Assembly (NCBI RefSeq): GCF_003051005.1
Contig: NZ_QAOW01000001.1
Location: 620,001-684,000 of the forward strand
DNA from: Rhodococcus sp. OK519
Lineage (GTDB): Bacteria > Actinomycetota > Actinomycetes > Mycobacteriales > Mycobacteriaceae
Direction of reading: 5' to 3'
Length of the DNA stretch: 64,000 bases
In this document: piece by piece, positions 46,569-55,002 of the stretch
Position numbering within the stretch: the first letter of the stretch is position 1
Layout: each line of letters begins with the position of its first letter
The notes under the pieces: generated by a model
What the model was told of the DNA's origin: nothing
Databases searched by the model: none
What the model saw: the letters and a program-made list of their open reading frames with translations, nothing else
Position numbers and translations under genes: made by a program

Positions 46569-47495
46569 TCAGCGTCGCGCACGCCGACGCCGCCGCACGG
46601 CCTCGACTATCTCCTCCGCCACCGTGTCCGGGTCTGCGAGGACGTCGTACGCCGCGTAGCGCAGCACGAGCCACCCCTGCAGGACCAGCCAGTTCTGCCG
46701 CTTCCGATCGCTGCGGAACACCTCGGGTGCACTGTGGAACTCGCGGCCATCCACCTCGACGACCACTCGCCCCCGCCCGTCCACGAAGTCGCAGACATAC
46801 GGTCCGATCGGCTCGTTCGCGGCCAGCGGGCAGCGTCGCCGGTTCAGGGCCCGGTCGAGGAGTCGCTCGGGCTCCGACGCCGCCCGGACCGCGGCCATGC
46901 GCAGTTGGGCTGTGGTGGGGGTGTTTCCCCAGCGGCCCGGGTTCGCCGCGCAGAGAGCCACCAGCTGTTCGGGGTCTACGGTCCGGGTCAGTTGGGCGTC
47001 GACGAGTGGTTCGAACTCGTCCGGTGACATGACCGCGGCGCAGTCGACGACCGTCTGGGCACGCGAGACCACGGGCAGAGACCACGATTCGGTGATGTGG
47101 CGCGGGTCGATTCCGCGGCGATGGATGCGGATCCACTCCGGTGCGCGTGCTCGGACGTCGGGTGGGACGGTGGCGTCGAGGATCTTGGGTTCGTCGATCC
47201 ACCCGTGCAGCCATGCGGCGGTGCGGTGGCTGAGCACTGCTGGGGGTTGCCACTGGGTCACCGCGTAGCAGAGTGCGAGGGTCGTCGGTTCGCCCGTCGC
47301 GTATACCCGCGGGAGGATGCGGCGGTACCGACTGGTGACGGTGCTCGGCGGGATGCCGGCCGCGACGAGTTCGGAACGGGTGTGGATGCCGAAATGATTC
47401 ACGGGTGCAGAGTCCGACCCGGGTAGGACGAATCCGGCGTCGCGTCCCGAACGGGAAACAAGGCTGTGGAGGAATGCGGACCTGTGGATAGCCAC
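46569..47495 (-). CDS. AbiEi-like winged-helix / DUF559 (PD-(D/E)XK-type) nuclease-like protein
   Basis: The product has about 308 residues. The N-terminal half (IHTRSELVAAGIPPSTVTSRYRR, quoted in part, then VLSHRTAAWLHGW) resembles the AbiEi antitoxin/transcriptional-regulator fold. The C-terminal part (PYVCDFVDGRG, VVVEVDGREFHS, then RQNWLVLQGWLVLRY) is a DUF559/Vsr-like endonuclease core with a D-(E/V)VD-type active site. Such chimeric proteins are numerous in actinobacteria with no proven role. The GTG at 47495 is chosen because AAGGAG, 8 bases upstream, lies inside the flanking repeat; GTG 47504 would sit inside the repeat. Identical repeats bracket the gene. Confidence 0.75.
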   Translation of the reverse strand: MAIHRSAFLHSLVSRSGRDAGFVLPGSDSAPVNHFGIHTRSELVAAGIPPSTVTSRYRRILPRVYATGEPTTLALCYAVTQWQPPAVLSHRTAAWLHGWIDEPKILDATVPPDVRARAPEWIRIHRRGIDPRHITESWSLPVVSRAQTVVDCAAVMSPDEFEPLVDAQLTRTVDPEQLVALCAANPGRWGNTPTTAQLRMAAVRAASEPERLLDRALNRRRCPLAANEPIGPYVCDFVDGRGRVVVEVDGREFHSAPEVFRSDRKRQNWLVLQGWLVLRYAAYDVLADPDTVAEEIVEAVRRRRRARR

Positions 47496-47496
47496 A

Positions 47497-47554
47497 GCGC
47501 CCACTCCTTCCTCGCGGGCGCAGATTCCCGGCCAGAACCGCGAGGAGTGGGCGC
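47497..47554. repeat. 58-bp palindromic repeat, copy 2 (upstream of the nuclease-like gene)
   Basis: Same sequence and orientation as copy 1, so the pair forms direct repeats with a 936-bp interval. Its minus-strand AAGGAG (47504-47509) is well placed as the ribosome site of the nuclease-like gene. Confidence 0.85.
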
Positions 47555-47643
47555 GGAGGCTGATGTGTGGTCCTACCGGAGTATGACGGCGAGCCTCGCG
47601 GAGATCGCTCCGCGCTCCGATGCGCCGGGCCCCTGACCAGCAA

Positions 47644-47649
47644 TAACGT
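47644..47649 (+). promoter_or_regulatory. -10 hexamer TAACGT for the ABC-FtsX operon
   Basis: Ends 7 bases before the ATG at 47657; leaderless geometry. Confidence 0.45.
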
Positions 47650-47656
47650 CGAGGTC

Positions 47657-48412
47657 ATGAGAATTGACGACCAGAAGGTGCGGGCCCGGGGCCTGACGAA
47701 GACGTACGGATCCGGCGAGACGACGGTCCAGGCGCTGCGCAGTGTGGACGTGGACTTCGCGGGCGGCGCGTTCACCGCGATCATGGGACCGTCGGGCTCG
47801 GGCAAGTCGACGCTGATGCACTGCCTCGCCGGCCTCGACACCGCGACCGCGGGGACGGTGGACGTGGGTGGCACCGAGATCACGAAGCTGAACGACAAGG
47901 CGCTGACGGAACTGCGACGTGACCGGATCGGCTTCGTGTTCCAGGCGTTCAACCTGCTGCCGGTGCTCACGGCCGAGGAGAACATGCTGCTGCCGCTGCG
48001 GTTGGCGGGACGCCTGCCGGAGCAGGGCTGGCGCGACGAGGTGGTGCGACGTCTGGGTCTCGGCGATCGGCTGCGGCATCGCCCGCACGAGTTGTCGGGC
48101 GGGCAGCAGCAGCGGGTCGCCGTGGCGCGGGCACTGCTGCCGCAGCCGGACGTGATCTTTGCCGACGAGCCGACGGGCAATCTCGATTCGAGGACGGGTT
48201 CGGAGGTGCTGGATCTGCTGCGTTCGAGTGTGCGGGAGACCGGTCAGACCGTCGTGATGGTGACGCACGATCCGGTGGCCGCGTCGTATGCGGACCGGGT
48301 GGTGCTGCTGGCCGACGGCGGCATCGCCGGTGAGATCGACCGGCCCACCACCGATTCGGTGATCGAGACGATGCGCCTCCTCGGCGCCGACGACCTCAGC
48401 AGGACACGCTGA
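47657..48412 (+). CDS. ABC transporter ATP-binding protein (MacB/LolD type)
   Basis: The product has 251 residues. Walker A GPSGSGKST, Q-loop VFQAFNLLPVLTAEEN, signature LSGGQQQR and Walker B VIFADEPTGNLDSRTG are complete, and the H-loop is VTHDP. This belongs to the MacB-type family that couples with FtsX permeases for export or mechanotransmission rather than import. The stop overlaps the permease start by one base (TGATG). Substrate is unknown. Confidence 0.92.
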   Translation: MRIDDQKVRARGLTKTYGSGETTVQALRSVDVDFAGGAFTAIMGPSGSGKSTLMHCLAGLDTATAGTVDVGGTEITKLNDKALTELRRDRIGFVFQAFNLLPVLTAEENMLLPLRLAGRLPEQGWRDEVVRRLGLGDRLRHRPHELSGGQQQRVAVARALLPQPDVIFADEPTGNLDSRTGSEVLDLLRSSVRETGQTVVMVTHDPVAASYADRVVLLADGGIAGEIDRPTTDSVIETMRLLGADDLSRTR

Positions 48413-50853
48413 TGCGGGGACTGGCGTGGGCGCAGATGCGTGCCCACGCGGGACGCTACGTCGCCTCAGCCCTTGCCGTCGTGATCTCGGTGGCCTTCAT
48501 CGTCGCGACGCTCACCCTGAACTCGACACTGAAGGCGGGCGTCACGGATTCGTTGGCGGGGCAGTACGCGTCGTCGGACGTCGTCGTCAGCAGCGACGAG
48601 GACATCGCCGCGATCTCCGCCGTTCCGGGCGTCCGGTCGGTGACCGAGGACGTCTCGACCAGCGTGAAGGTGCGACGCGACGGTGAGCCGTCGGCGTGGG
48701 GTGCGGCGGAGTCGGTGTCGGACGACCCCGCGCTGCGCTGGCAGACGCTCGCGGGCGGGCGCTTCCCGTCTGATTCGGGCGAGGTTGCGTTGGAGAAGGA
48801 CTCGGGATTTCCGCTCGGAGCTGACCTTGCCGTGACGACCCTCGGCGGCCAGTCGCCGGTGACCGAGACCGCGAAGGTGGTGGGCCACGTCGACCTGTCC
48901 GGTACCGCTCAGGGCATGGACGGCACTACAGTGTTCGCGACGCACAGCCAGGTGGACGCGTGGGCGTCGGGCGGCGGCGCGCGGGAGTTCCGCGTCGCGG
49001 GCGACGGTCTGGTGACGCAGCAGCAGTTGGCCGATCGGGTCCGCGCCGCGCTGCCCGCGGATGCGACGGTGGAAACCGGTGCCCGGCAGACCGAACTCGC
49101 GTCGCAGCGGTATCTCGGTGACTCGGACCTCTTTGCGAGCGTGCTGCTCGCGTTCGGTGCGATCGCCGTCGTCGTGGCGGGACTCGTCATCGCGAACACC
49201 TTCGCGGTACTCCTCGCTGCCCGCACCCAGGAGTTGGCGCTGCTGCGCTGCGTCGGTGCCACGGCAGCCCAGGTGCGGCGGAGCGTGCGCGTCGAGGCCA
49301 CGGGCGTGGGCGCGGTCGCGTCGGTGCTGGGCGTCGGGTTCGGTGTCGCGATGGCATGGGTGGTGGCCTTGATCGCCGCGGCCACCGACGTGCCGATTCC
49401 GTTGCGCGGCTTGACCGTCACCCCGGTCACGGTGATCGCCGGACTGGTCGTGGGTATCGCGATGACGATGATCGCGGCGTCTGCTCCAGGACGGGCCGCC
49501 ACGAGGGTGTCGCCGCTGGCGGCCCTGCAGCCCCTCGAGTCGAAGCCGGATCCGGTCGTGGTGTCGCGCGCACGCCGGTTCCTCGGCCTGCTCGCTCTCG
49601 TCATCGGTGGTGGCGTGCTCGCGATGGGCGCGACAACGGCCCAGGTCCTGATCGCCTGCCTCGGCGGTCTGCTCACCTTCGTGGCGATCGTGATGCTGAG
49701 CCAGAAGATCGTGCCGGCCGTGATCTCGCGGGTGGGTGCGGTGCTGGGACGCTTCGGTGGTCCGATCGGCTTGCTCGCGGCGGGCAATGCCGGACGCAAC
49801 CCTCGGCGCACCGCGGCGACCGCGACGGCCCTGCTGATCGGCGTGACCCTCACGAGCACACTCGTCGTCGGCATCGCTGTCACAAAGGCCAGTGCCCCCG
49901 GGGCCGTCGACGATCAGTTCCCCGTCGACGTGAGCGTCTCGACCTGGCAGGACGGCGGTCTGCCGGCCGATCTGACCGAGCGTCTTCGGGCGACGGGCGG
50001 GGTGGACGCGGTGGCGCCGCTCGGAACCGCGGAACTGACGCTGCCGGACGGCCGCGCCCTCACGACGACGGGCGTGGACGTCGCCGCGGTGCGGGCGACC
50101 TTGCGTACCGAGCTGGATCTGCCCGGCGCGCAGCAGGTGCTGCTGTCGGCCGACGACCTGCGCTACCTCGGTCTGGAATCGGGCACGCAGGTGATGCTTG
50201 CGGGCAACGCCGGACAGCGCGAGTTCACCGTCGGCGCGGCGGGTGACCTGCCCGCGATGGTGGACCAGCGATCCCTGGCGGCACTGTCGTCGCAGGTGAG
50301 CACGGACCAACTGTGGATCCGCCTCACCGATGGCCTCACCGACGACGAGCAGCGTGCGGTGCAGGACGAGATCACCTCGATCGCCGAGCAATTGGCACCC
50401 GGCAGCGACGTCGGCGGCTCGCTCGTGATGCGGGCGACCCTGGACACCGTCCTCGACACGCTGCTGCTGATCGTTGCGGGACTGCTGTCGGTCGCGGTGG
50501 TGATCGCCCTGATCGGCGTCGGGAACACCATGGCGCTGTCGGTGCTCGAACGACGCCGAGAGTCCGGACTGCTCCGGGCGGTGGGCCTCACCCGGGCGGG
50601 ATTGCGGTCCCTCCTGTTGTGGGAGGCCGTGCTGATCGCGGGCGTCGCGTCGGCACTGGGCGTCCTGCTGGGCCTCGGATTCGGAGTCACCGGATCGGCG
50701 TCGGTGTTCGGGTTCGCCGATCTCGAACTCGGCACCCTGCCGTGGCTGACGCTGCTGCTGATCGTCCTGGGCGGCGGTGTGGCCGGCGTGATCGCGGCGA
50801 TCCTGCCGGCAAGGCGGGCGGCCCGCACAGCGCCGGTGGCGGCGCTGGCGTGA
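48412..50853 (+). CDS. FtsX-like permease (MacB family), two FtsX domains
   Basis: The product has 813 residues. An N-terminal helix (15-40) is followed by an extracytoplasmic domain, three helices around residues 240-360, two further helices (about 390-440), a second extracytoplasmic segment and three C-terminal helices. Both halves end in FtsX-type regions (ELALLRCVGATAAQVRRSV and SGLLRAVGLTRAGLRSLL). It forms a coupled exporter with the ATPase upstream. Such transporters often handle lipids, peptides or drugs; no accessory protein indicates a substrate. Confidence 0.88.
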   Translation: MRGLAWAQMRAHAGRYVASALAVVISVAFIVATLTLNSTLKAGVTDSLAGQYASSDVVVSSDEDIAAISAVPGVRSVTEDVSTSVKVRRDGEPSAWGAAESVSDDPALRWQTLAGGRFPSDSGEVALEKDSGFPLGADLAVTTLGGQSPVTETAKVVGHVDLSGTAQGMDGTTVFATHSQVDAWASGGGAREFRVAGDGLVTQQQLADRVRAALPADATVETGARQTELASQRYLGDSDLFASVLLAFGAIAVVVAGLVIANTFAVLLAARTQELALLRCVGATAAQVRRSVRVEATGVGAVASVLGVGFGVAMAWVVALIAAATDVPIPLRGLTVTPVTVIAGLVVGIAMTMIAASAPGRAATRVSPLAALQPLESKPDPVVVSRARRFLGLLALVIGGGVLAMGATTAQVLIACLGGLLTFVAIVMLSQKIVPAVISRVGAVLGRFGGPIGLLAAGNAGRNPRRTAATATALLIGVTLTSTLVVGIAVTKASAPGAVDDQFPVDVSVSTWQDGGLPADLTERLRATGGVDAVAPLGTAELTLPDGRALTTTGVDVAAVRATLRTELDLPGAQQVLLSADDLRYLGLESGTQVMLAGNAGQREFTVGAAGDLPAMVDQRSLAALSSQVSTDQLWIRLTDGLTDDEQRAVQDEITSIAEQLAPGSDVGGSLVMRATLDTVLDTLLLIVAGLLSVAVVIALIGVGNTMALSVLERRRESGLLRAVGLTRAGLRSLLLWEAVLIAGVASALGVLLGLGFGVTGSASVFGFADLELGTLPWLTLLLIVLGGGVAGVIAAILPARRAARTAPVAALA

Positions 50854-50859
50854 GGGCGG

Positions 50860-51579
50860 CTACTCGCCGAACCGAACGGTGATCTTCTCGGTGCCGACGC
50901 GGCGTTCGACGGCGTCGGCATCCGGGTTGGACACCTGCACCAGCGAAGCGCCCACCGCGAGCACCGAGACCAGACCGGCGATCAACTCGTCGGGGGTCGT
51001 CCAGGTGCGGGTGGAGAGCACGCGGTCCGTCCCGCTGACTGCGTCGGCGGCGGCCGCGGCGCGGGCGGCAGCCAGGACCTCGTCGATGCTGCGCCCGTCG
51101 AGGGCGGTCGTGCCCGATCCGGTGGGCCGGAACTGGTCGCCGTGCACTCGGACGGCCGTCGCGTAGTCGGTGACACCGACTGGGAGATCAGGGACGGGCC
51201 GGCCGAACGCGTCGAGCGACAGGACCGCGACCTCGGGGGCGTCCGCGACATCGTCGAGGCGGTCGACGGTCACGAGTGCGGCGTCCACGTCGGGGTCGGC
51301 TTCGAGAGTCACTTCGAGACCGGCCCACCAGGCGCCGAGGAGGACGGCGGCCGTCTGCCAATGCGCGGGCAGCAGAACCGACACCCGCGATCCCGGCGCG
51401 AGCGCGAACTCGTCACACAGGAGGTTCGCGGTCTTCGCTGCCCAGTTGGCGAGCGTGATCGCCGACAGTTCGATGCGCTCGCCGCTGGCGTCGTCGTAGT
51501 ACGTGATCCGCGGGCCGGCCGGATCGGCGGCGAGGATCGGATCGAGCAGGGCGGTGGTCAGGTCGGTCACGAGGTTCAT
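50860..51579 (-). CDS. TIGR03089 family protein
   Basis: The product has 239 residues and resembles the N-terminal half of acyl-adenylating (AMP-ligase) enzymes: ITYYDDASGERIELSAITLANW and SVLLPAHWQTAAVLLGAWWAG. The core ATP-binding motifs of full-length ligases are absent, which is normal for TIGR03089. Function is unknown. It starts 4 bp before the end of the cpsA-type gene on the same strand (51584), so it is probably co-transcribed with it, as in M. tuberculosis from memory. Confidence 0.8.
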   Translation of the reverse strand: MNLVTDLTTALLDPILAADPAGPRITYYDDASGERIELSAITLANWAAKTANLLCDEFALAPGSRVSVLLPAHWQTAAVLLGAWWAGLEVTLEADPDVDAALVTVDRLDDVADAPEVAVLSLDAFGRPVPDLPVGVTDYATAVRVHGDQFRPTGSGTTALDGRSIDEVLAAARAAAAADAVSGTDRVLSTRTWTTPDELIAGLVSVLAVGASLVQVSNPDADAVERRVGTEKITVRFGE

Positions 51580-51583
51580 TCTG

Positions 51584-53131
51584 TCAGTTCACGCAATGCG
51601 GTCCCTTGTTGCCGGCGTCGATCGCGGGCCCGGGTTCGGCAGGGGTCGGGGAGGTACCCGAACTGGAGACGCCGTCGGAGCCGGTGGACGTCGACGAACC
51701 CGTGGGGCTCTTGTAGTCGCCGGCGAGCACGACGCGGACTTCACCGGACGACAGCGACGAATCCGTTTCGATCGGCAGTCCGCCCAGGGTGACCGACACC
51801 GCCTGTCCGGCCTTGCTGTCGGACTTGTTCGCGAACACTGTGCTGCGGCTCACCGACTTTCCGGTGTTGTTCCCGACCTCACCGAGACCGAAGCCCTCGT
51901 TTTCGAGGGTCGCGGCCACGGTCGAGGCGAGACCGCTGATGCTGCTGTCGTTGGCGACGTCCACGGTGACCGACGAGACGTCGATGTCCGGCATGGTGGT
52001 CGGCGTCGTGGAGGACGCGGAGCTGCTGTCGTCCTCGACCGGTTCCTGCCCTGCGAGCCCCGCCACGTACTTGCGAACCGCCTTGGGATCGACCTGGACG
52101 ATCGACTCGCCATAGTCGGTCATTCCGTTGATGTCGACCACGGGAATCGTTTCGAAACGCACCTTGCCGCCCGCGAGATCCTGCAGCTGCGTTGCGAATT
52201 CGATGATGTCCCAGTCGGAGTCGAGGACCACGGAGCGCTTGACCGCCGCTGTCAGCTGGCTGAGCTTGCCCGGGTTGGTGAGCGTCTTCGCGCTGAGCAC
52301 CTCGCGGACGAGGGACGCCATGAACACCTGTTGACGGACGATGCGGTCGAGGTCACCGCGCGGCAGGTTGTGTCGTTGCCGGACGAAGCTCAGCGCGTTA
52401 GGGCCCGAGAGGGTCTGCTCGCCCGCCGGGAACTTCGCACCCGAGAGGGGTTCGTTCACAGGCGCGTTGAGACACACGTCGACGCCGCCGACGGCGTCGG
52501 TCAGCAGAACGAAGCCGAGCAGGCCGATCTCCGCGTAGTGGTCGACCGTGATCCCGGTGAGGTTCGTCACGGACTGGATGAGCGCCTCGCGCCCGGCCTG
52601 GCTGGAGTCCTTCTCGGCGGTCTTCTCCGACTCGCCGTCCTCGATCAGCTTCTGGCGCTCGGCTTCCTTGGTGGCGCCGTAGGCGGCGTTGATCTTCGAC
52701 TTCCCGATCCCGGGGACGTCGACGTACGCGTCGCGTGGAATCGAGATGGCGGTGGCGGAACTTCCGTCGTTGGGGACCCGGACGAGGATGATGGTGTCGG
52801 TGTTCGAGGCGATCTCTTCGCCCGCCCGTAGCGACGCGAGTTCCGACTGGCTGAGGGGATTTCCGTGCGCGTCGGTGCGGCTGTCGGTGCCGACGAGGAG
52901 GATGTCGACCGCGCCGTCCTTGGTGCCGCCGAGCCCGAGGCCACTGATGGTGGCCAGGCTCGAACGCAGTGAATCGACACTGCGCCAAGCGAATCCGGTG
53001 ACCACGAGGACGATCACCGCGATGATCGCGATTGCGATCTGGATGCGCGAGAACGGGTTCTGCGGTCGCGGCACCCCCCGCGCGGTGGGCTCCTGTGGCA
53101 CGTGTGGGCCTCCATGACGGTCGGTTCTCAT
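51584..53131 (-). CDS. cpsA: LytR-CpsA-Psr family protein with C-terminal LytR_C domain
   Basis: The product has 515 residues. A cytoplasmic basic tail is followed by one transmembrane helix (about 29-48). The extracytoplasmic LCP domain has VDILLVGTDSRTD, ISIPRDAYVDVPG and GLDRIVR-like NLPRGDLDRIVRQQVF. Near the C-terminus a LytR_C domain follows a Ser/Thr/Pro-rich linker. LCP proteins transfer glycopolymers from lipid carriers to peptidoglycan; in mycolata this attaches arabinogalactan. The start at 53131 is 10 bases from TAGCCT. rmlD is divergent, linking attachment to rhamnose supply. Confidence 0.88.
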   Translation of the reverse strand: MRTDRHGGPHVPQEPTARGVPRPQNPFSRIQIAIAIIAVIVLVVTGFAWRSVDSLRSSLATISGLGLGGTKDGAVDILLVGTDSRTDAHGNPLSQSELASLRAGEEIASNTDTIILVRVPNDGSSATAISIPRDAYVDVPGIGKSKINAAYGATKEAERQKLIEDGESEKTAEKDSSQAGREALIQSVTNLTGITVDHYAEIGLLGFVLLTDAVGGVDVCLNAPVNEPLSGAKFPAGEQTLSGPNALSFVRQRHNLPRGDLDRIVRQQVFMASLVREVLSAKTLTNPGKLSQLTAAVKRSVVLDSDWDIIEFATQLQDLAGGKVRFETIPVVDINGMTDYGESIVQVDPKAVRKYVAGLAGQEPVEDDSSSASSTTPTTMPDIDVSSVTVDVANDSSISGLASTVAATLENEGFGLGEVGNNTGKSVSRSTVFANKSDSKAGQAVSVTLGGLPIETDSSLSSGEVRVVLAGDYKSPTGSSTSTGSDGVSSSGTSPTPAEPGPAIDAGNKGPHCVN

Positions 53132-53141
53132 ACTGGCGTCA

Positions 53142-53147
53142 AGGCTA
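53142..53147 (-). promoter_or_regulatory. Candidate -10 (TAGCCT) for the cpsA-type gene
   Basis: Ends 10 bases before the ATG at 53131, slightly further than the other leaderless sites in the window. Confidence 0.35.
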
Positions 53148-53204
53148 CTGGTGATTCCGCTTCGACAAGGCATGGCGCCTCTCGGCGTGCCAGACTCCCT
53201 CCCT

Positions 53205-54065
53205 GTGCGAAGGATTCTGGTGACGGGTGCGCGGGGGCAACTCGGTGGTCGGCTGATGCAATCGGCCGAGGCCGCGGGCCTGCCGATCGAGGGTGTCGGC
53301 TCCACAGAGTTGGACATCACCGACGCGGACGCCGTCGGCTCGTGGGTGACGCCGAATTCCGTGGTCGTGAACTGTGCCGCGTACACGGCTGTCGACGCCG
53401 CAGAGTCGGACGAGGCGGCGGCCGCGGCGGTCAACGAGACCGGCGCCCGGAATCTGGCCGCGGCCTGCGCACGGGCGGGGGCAGGCCTGATTCACGTCTC
53501 CACCGACTACGTCTTCTCCGGGGACCGATCGGGTGATGAGGCCGTGCCGTACGAGCCGGGCGATCCGACGGGCCCGCGGACGGCGTACGGGCGGACCAAA
53601 CTTGCCGGCGAACGCGCGATCCGCGAGTTGTTCCCCGCGGCGCAGATCGTTCGGACGGCGTGGATCTACACGGGAGTGGGCACCGACTTCGTCGCGACCA
53701 TGCTGCGTCTCGAGCGGGAGAAGGACACCGTCTCGGTCGTCGACGACCAAGTGGGTTCTCCGACGTATGCGGTCGATCTGGCCGCCGGCCTGCTCGAACT
53801 TGCACGAGTCGGCGGCCCCGTCGGGGCGACACTGCATGCCACCAACGCCGGCAGTGCGACGTGGTTCGACCTCGCACGCGCGGTGTTCGCCGGGGTGGGC
53901 GCGGATCCCGAACGGGTCCGGCCGTGCACCAGCGCCGAGTTCGTCCGACCGGCGCCGCGACCCGCCTACTCCGTGTTGTCCCCGCACGCGTGGGAGGCGG
54001 CCGGCCTGACGCCGCTGCGCCCGTGGCGCGACGCACTCGTCGACGCGCTGGCGCAGCGCCGATGA
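53205..54065 (+). CDS. rmlD: dTDP-4-dehydrorhamnose reductase
   Basis: The product has about 286 residues of the extended SDR family. RRILVTGARGQLGGRL binds NADPH, VVNCAAYTAVDAAESDE and HVSTDYVFSG are RmlD signatures, and Tyr-Lys catalysis is in YGRTKLAGE. It makes dTDP-L-rhamnose, the donor for the rhamnose linker of mycolata cell wall. An ATG at 53172 is an alternative start eleven codons upstream. wbbL follows, which uses the product. Confidence 0.9.
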   Translation: MRRILVTGARGQLGGRLMQSAEAAGLPIEGVGSTELDITDADAVGSWVTPNSVVVNCAAYTAVDAAESDEAAAAAVNETGARNLAAACARAGAGLIHVSTDYVFSGDRSGDEAVPYEPGDPTGPRTAYGRTKLAGERAIRELFPAAQIVRTAWIYTGVGTDFVATMLRLEREKDTVSVVDDQVGSPTYAVDLAAGLLELARVGGPVGATLHATNAGSATWFDLARAVFAGVGADPERVRPCTSAEFVRPAPRPAYSVLSPHAWEAAGLTPLRPWRDALVDALAQRR

Positions 54066-54086
54066 GGACGATACGGGCGTTCGGGC

Positions 54087-54092
54087 TAGGCT
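54087..54092 (+). promoter_or_regulatory. -10 hexamer TAGGCT for wbbL
   Basis: Ends 7 bases before the GTG at 54100; leaderless geometry despite the close rmlD gene. Confidence 0.5.
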
Positions 54093-54099
54093 TGCCCGC

Positions 54100-55002
54100 G
54101 TGAGTTCGCAGCTGGCCGTAGTGACGGTGACCTACTCGCCGGGCGAGCACCTGGAGCATTTCCTGAGCACGCTGGCCGACGCGACGGTCGAGAATCCGCA
54201 GGTCATCCTCGCCGACAACGGCTCGACGGATGGCGCCCCCGAGGCAGCGGCAGCGGCTCATGAACATGTCCGGTTGCTTCGCACCGGCGGCAATATCGGA
54301 TACGGCGGTGCGATCAACCGCGCTGTCGCCGAGATCGATCCCGAGATCGAGTTCGTCGTGGTGGTCAACCCCGACGTGCGCTGGTCGCCGGGGTCGATCG
54401 ACGAGCTGCTCGCCGCGGCGCAGAGGTGGCCGCGCGCAGGTGCGCTCGGTCCGATGGTGCGCGAGCCCGACGGCAGCGTGTACCCGTCTGCCCGGCAGGT
54501 GCCGGATCTGATCTCGGGTGCGGGGCACGCGGTGCTGGGATCCGTGTGGCCGTCGAATCCGTGGACGCTGCGTTACCTGCAGGAGAACGAGACGATCAGC
54601 GAACGTCCGGCGGGCTGGTTGTCCGGCTCGTGCCTGCTGCTGCGGCGGGCCGCTTTCGACTCGATCGACGGCTTCGATTCGCGCTACTTCATGTACATGG
54701 AGGACGTCGACCTCGGCGACCGGCTGGGACGCGCGGGCTGGCTCAACGTGTTCGTCCCGTCGGCCGAGGTCACCCATGCCAAGGGGCATGCCGCGGGGCG
54801 GCATCCCGAACTGATGTTGCCCGCGCACCACGCGAGCGCCTACCGCTTCCAGGCCGATCGGCATCCGCTGTGGTGGCAGGCGCCGCTGCGGTGGGCGTTG
54901 CGGGGCGGACTGGCACTGCGTTCCAAGGTGGCGGTTGCGGCAGCCGTCCGTCAGCGCACGGAACGCGAGCACGAAGAGATCGAGACAGAGGGGAAAGCAT
55001 GA
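54100..55002 (+). CDS. wbbL: Rhamnosyltransferase (WbbL-like, GT2)
   Basis: The product has 300 residues of GT-A fold. VVTVTYSPGEHLEHFL begins the nucleotide-binding region, VVVVNPDVRW carries the metal/diphosphate-binding Asp, and SCLLLRRAAFDSIDGFDSRYFMYMEDVDLG (quoted in part) is typical of WbbL. It transfers L-rhamnose from dTDP-rhamnose onto decaprenyl-pyrophosphoryl-GlcNAc to begin the arabinogalactan linker. Stop and start of the next gene overlap (ATGA). Confidence 0.9.
   Translation: MSSQLAVVTVTYSPGEHLEHFLSTLADATVENPQVILADNGSTDGAPEAAAAAHEHVRLLRTGGNIGYGGAINRAVAEIDPEIEFVVVVNPDVRWSPGSIDELLAAAQRWPRAGALGPMVREPDGSVYPSARQVPDLISGAGHAVLGSVWPSNPWTLRYLQENETISERPAGWLSGSCLLLRRAAFDSIDGFDSRYFMYMEDVDLGDRLGRAGWLNVFVPSAEVTHAKGHAAGRHPELMLPAHHASAYRFQADRHPLWWQAPLRWALRGGLALRSKVAVAAAVRQRTEREHEEIETEGKA

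Noticed and set aside
46569-47495. A classical two-gene toxin-antitoxin locus (AbiEi-AbiEii)
   Set aside because: Only the AbiEi-like half is present, fused to a DUF559 domain; no AbiEii nucleotidyltransferase gene lies on either side.
42637-48180. A 1847-codon open frame on the minus strand
   Set aside because: It lies antisense to purK, purE, the NarL two-component genes and the ABC ATPase, all of which have strong family motifs. The translation is arginine/proline-rich without domains, a high-GC shadow frame.
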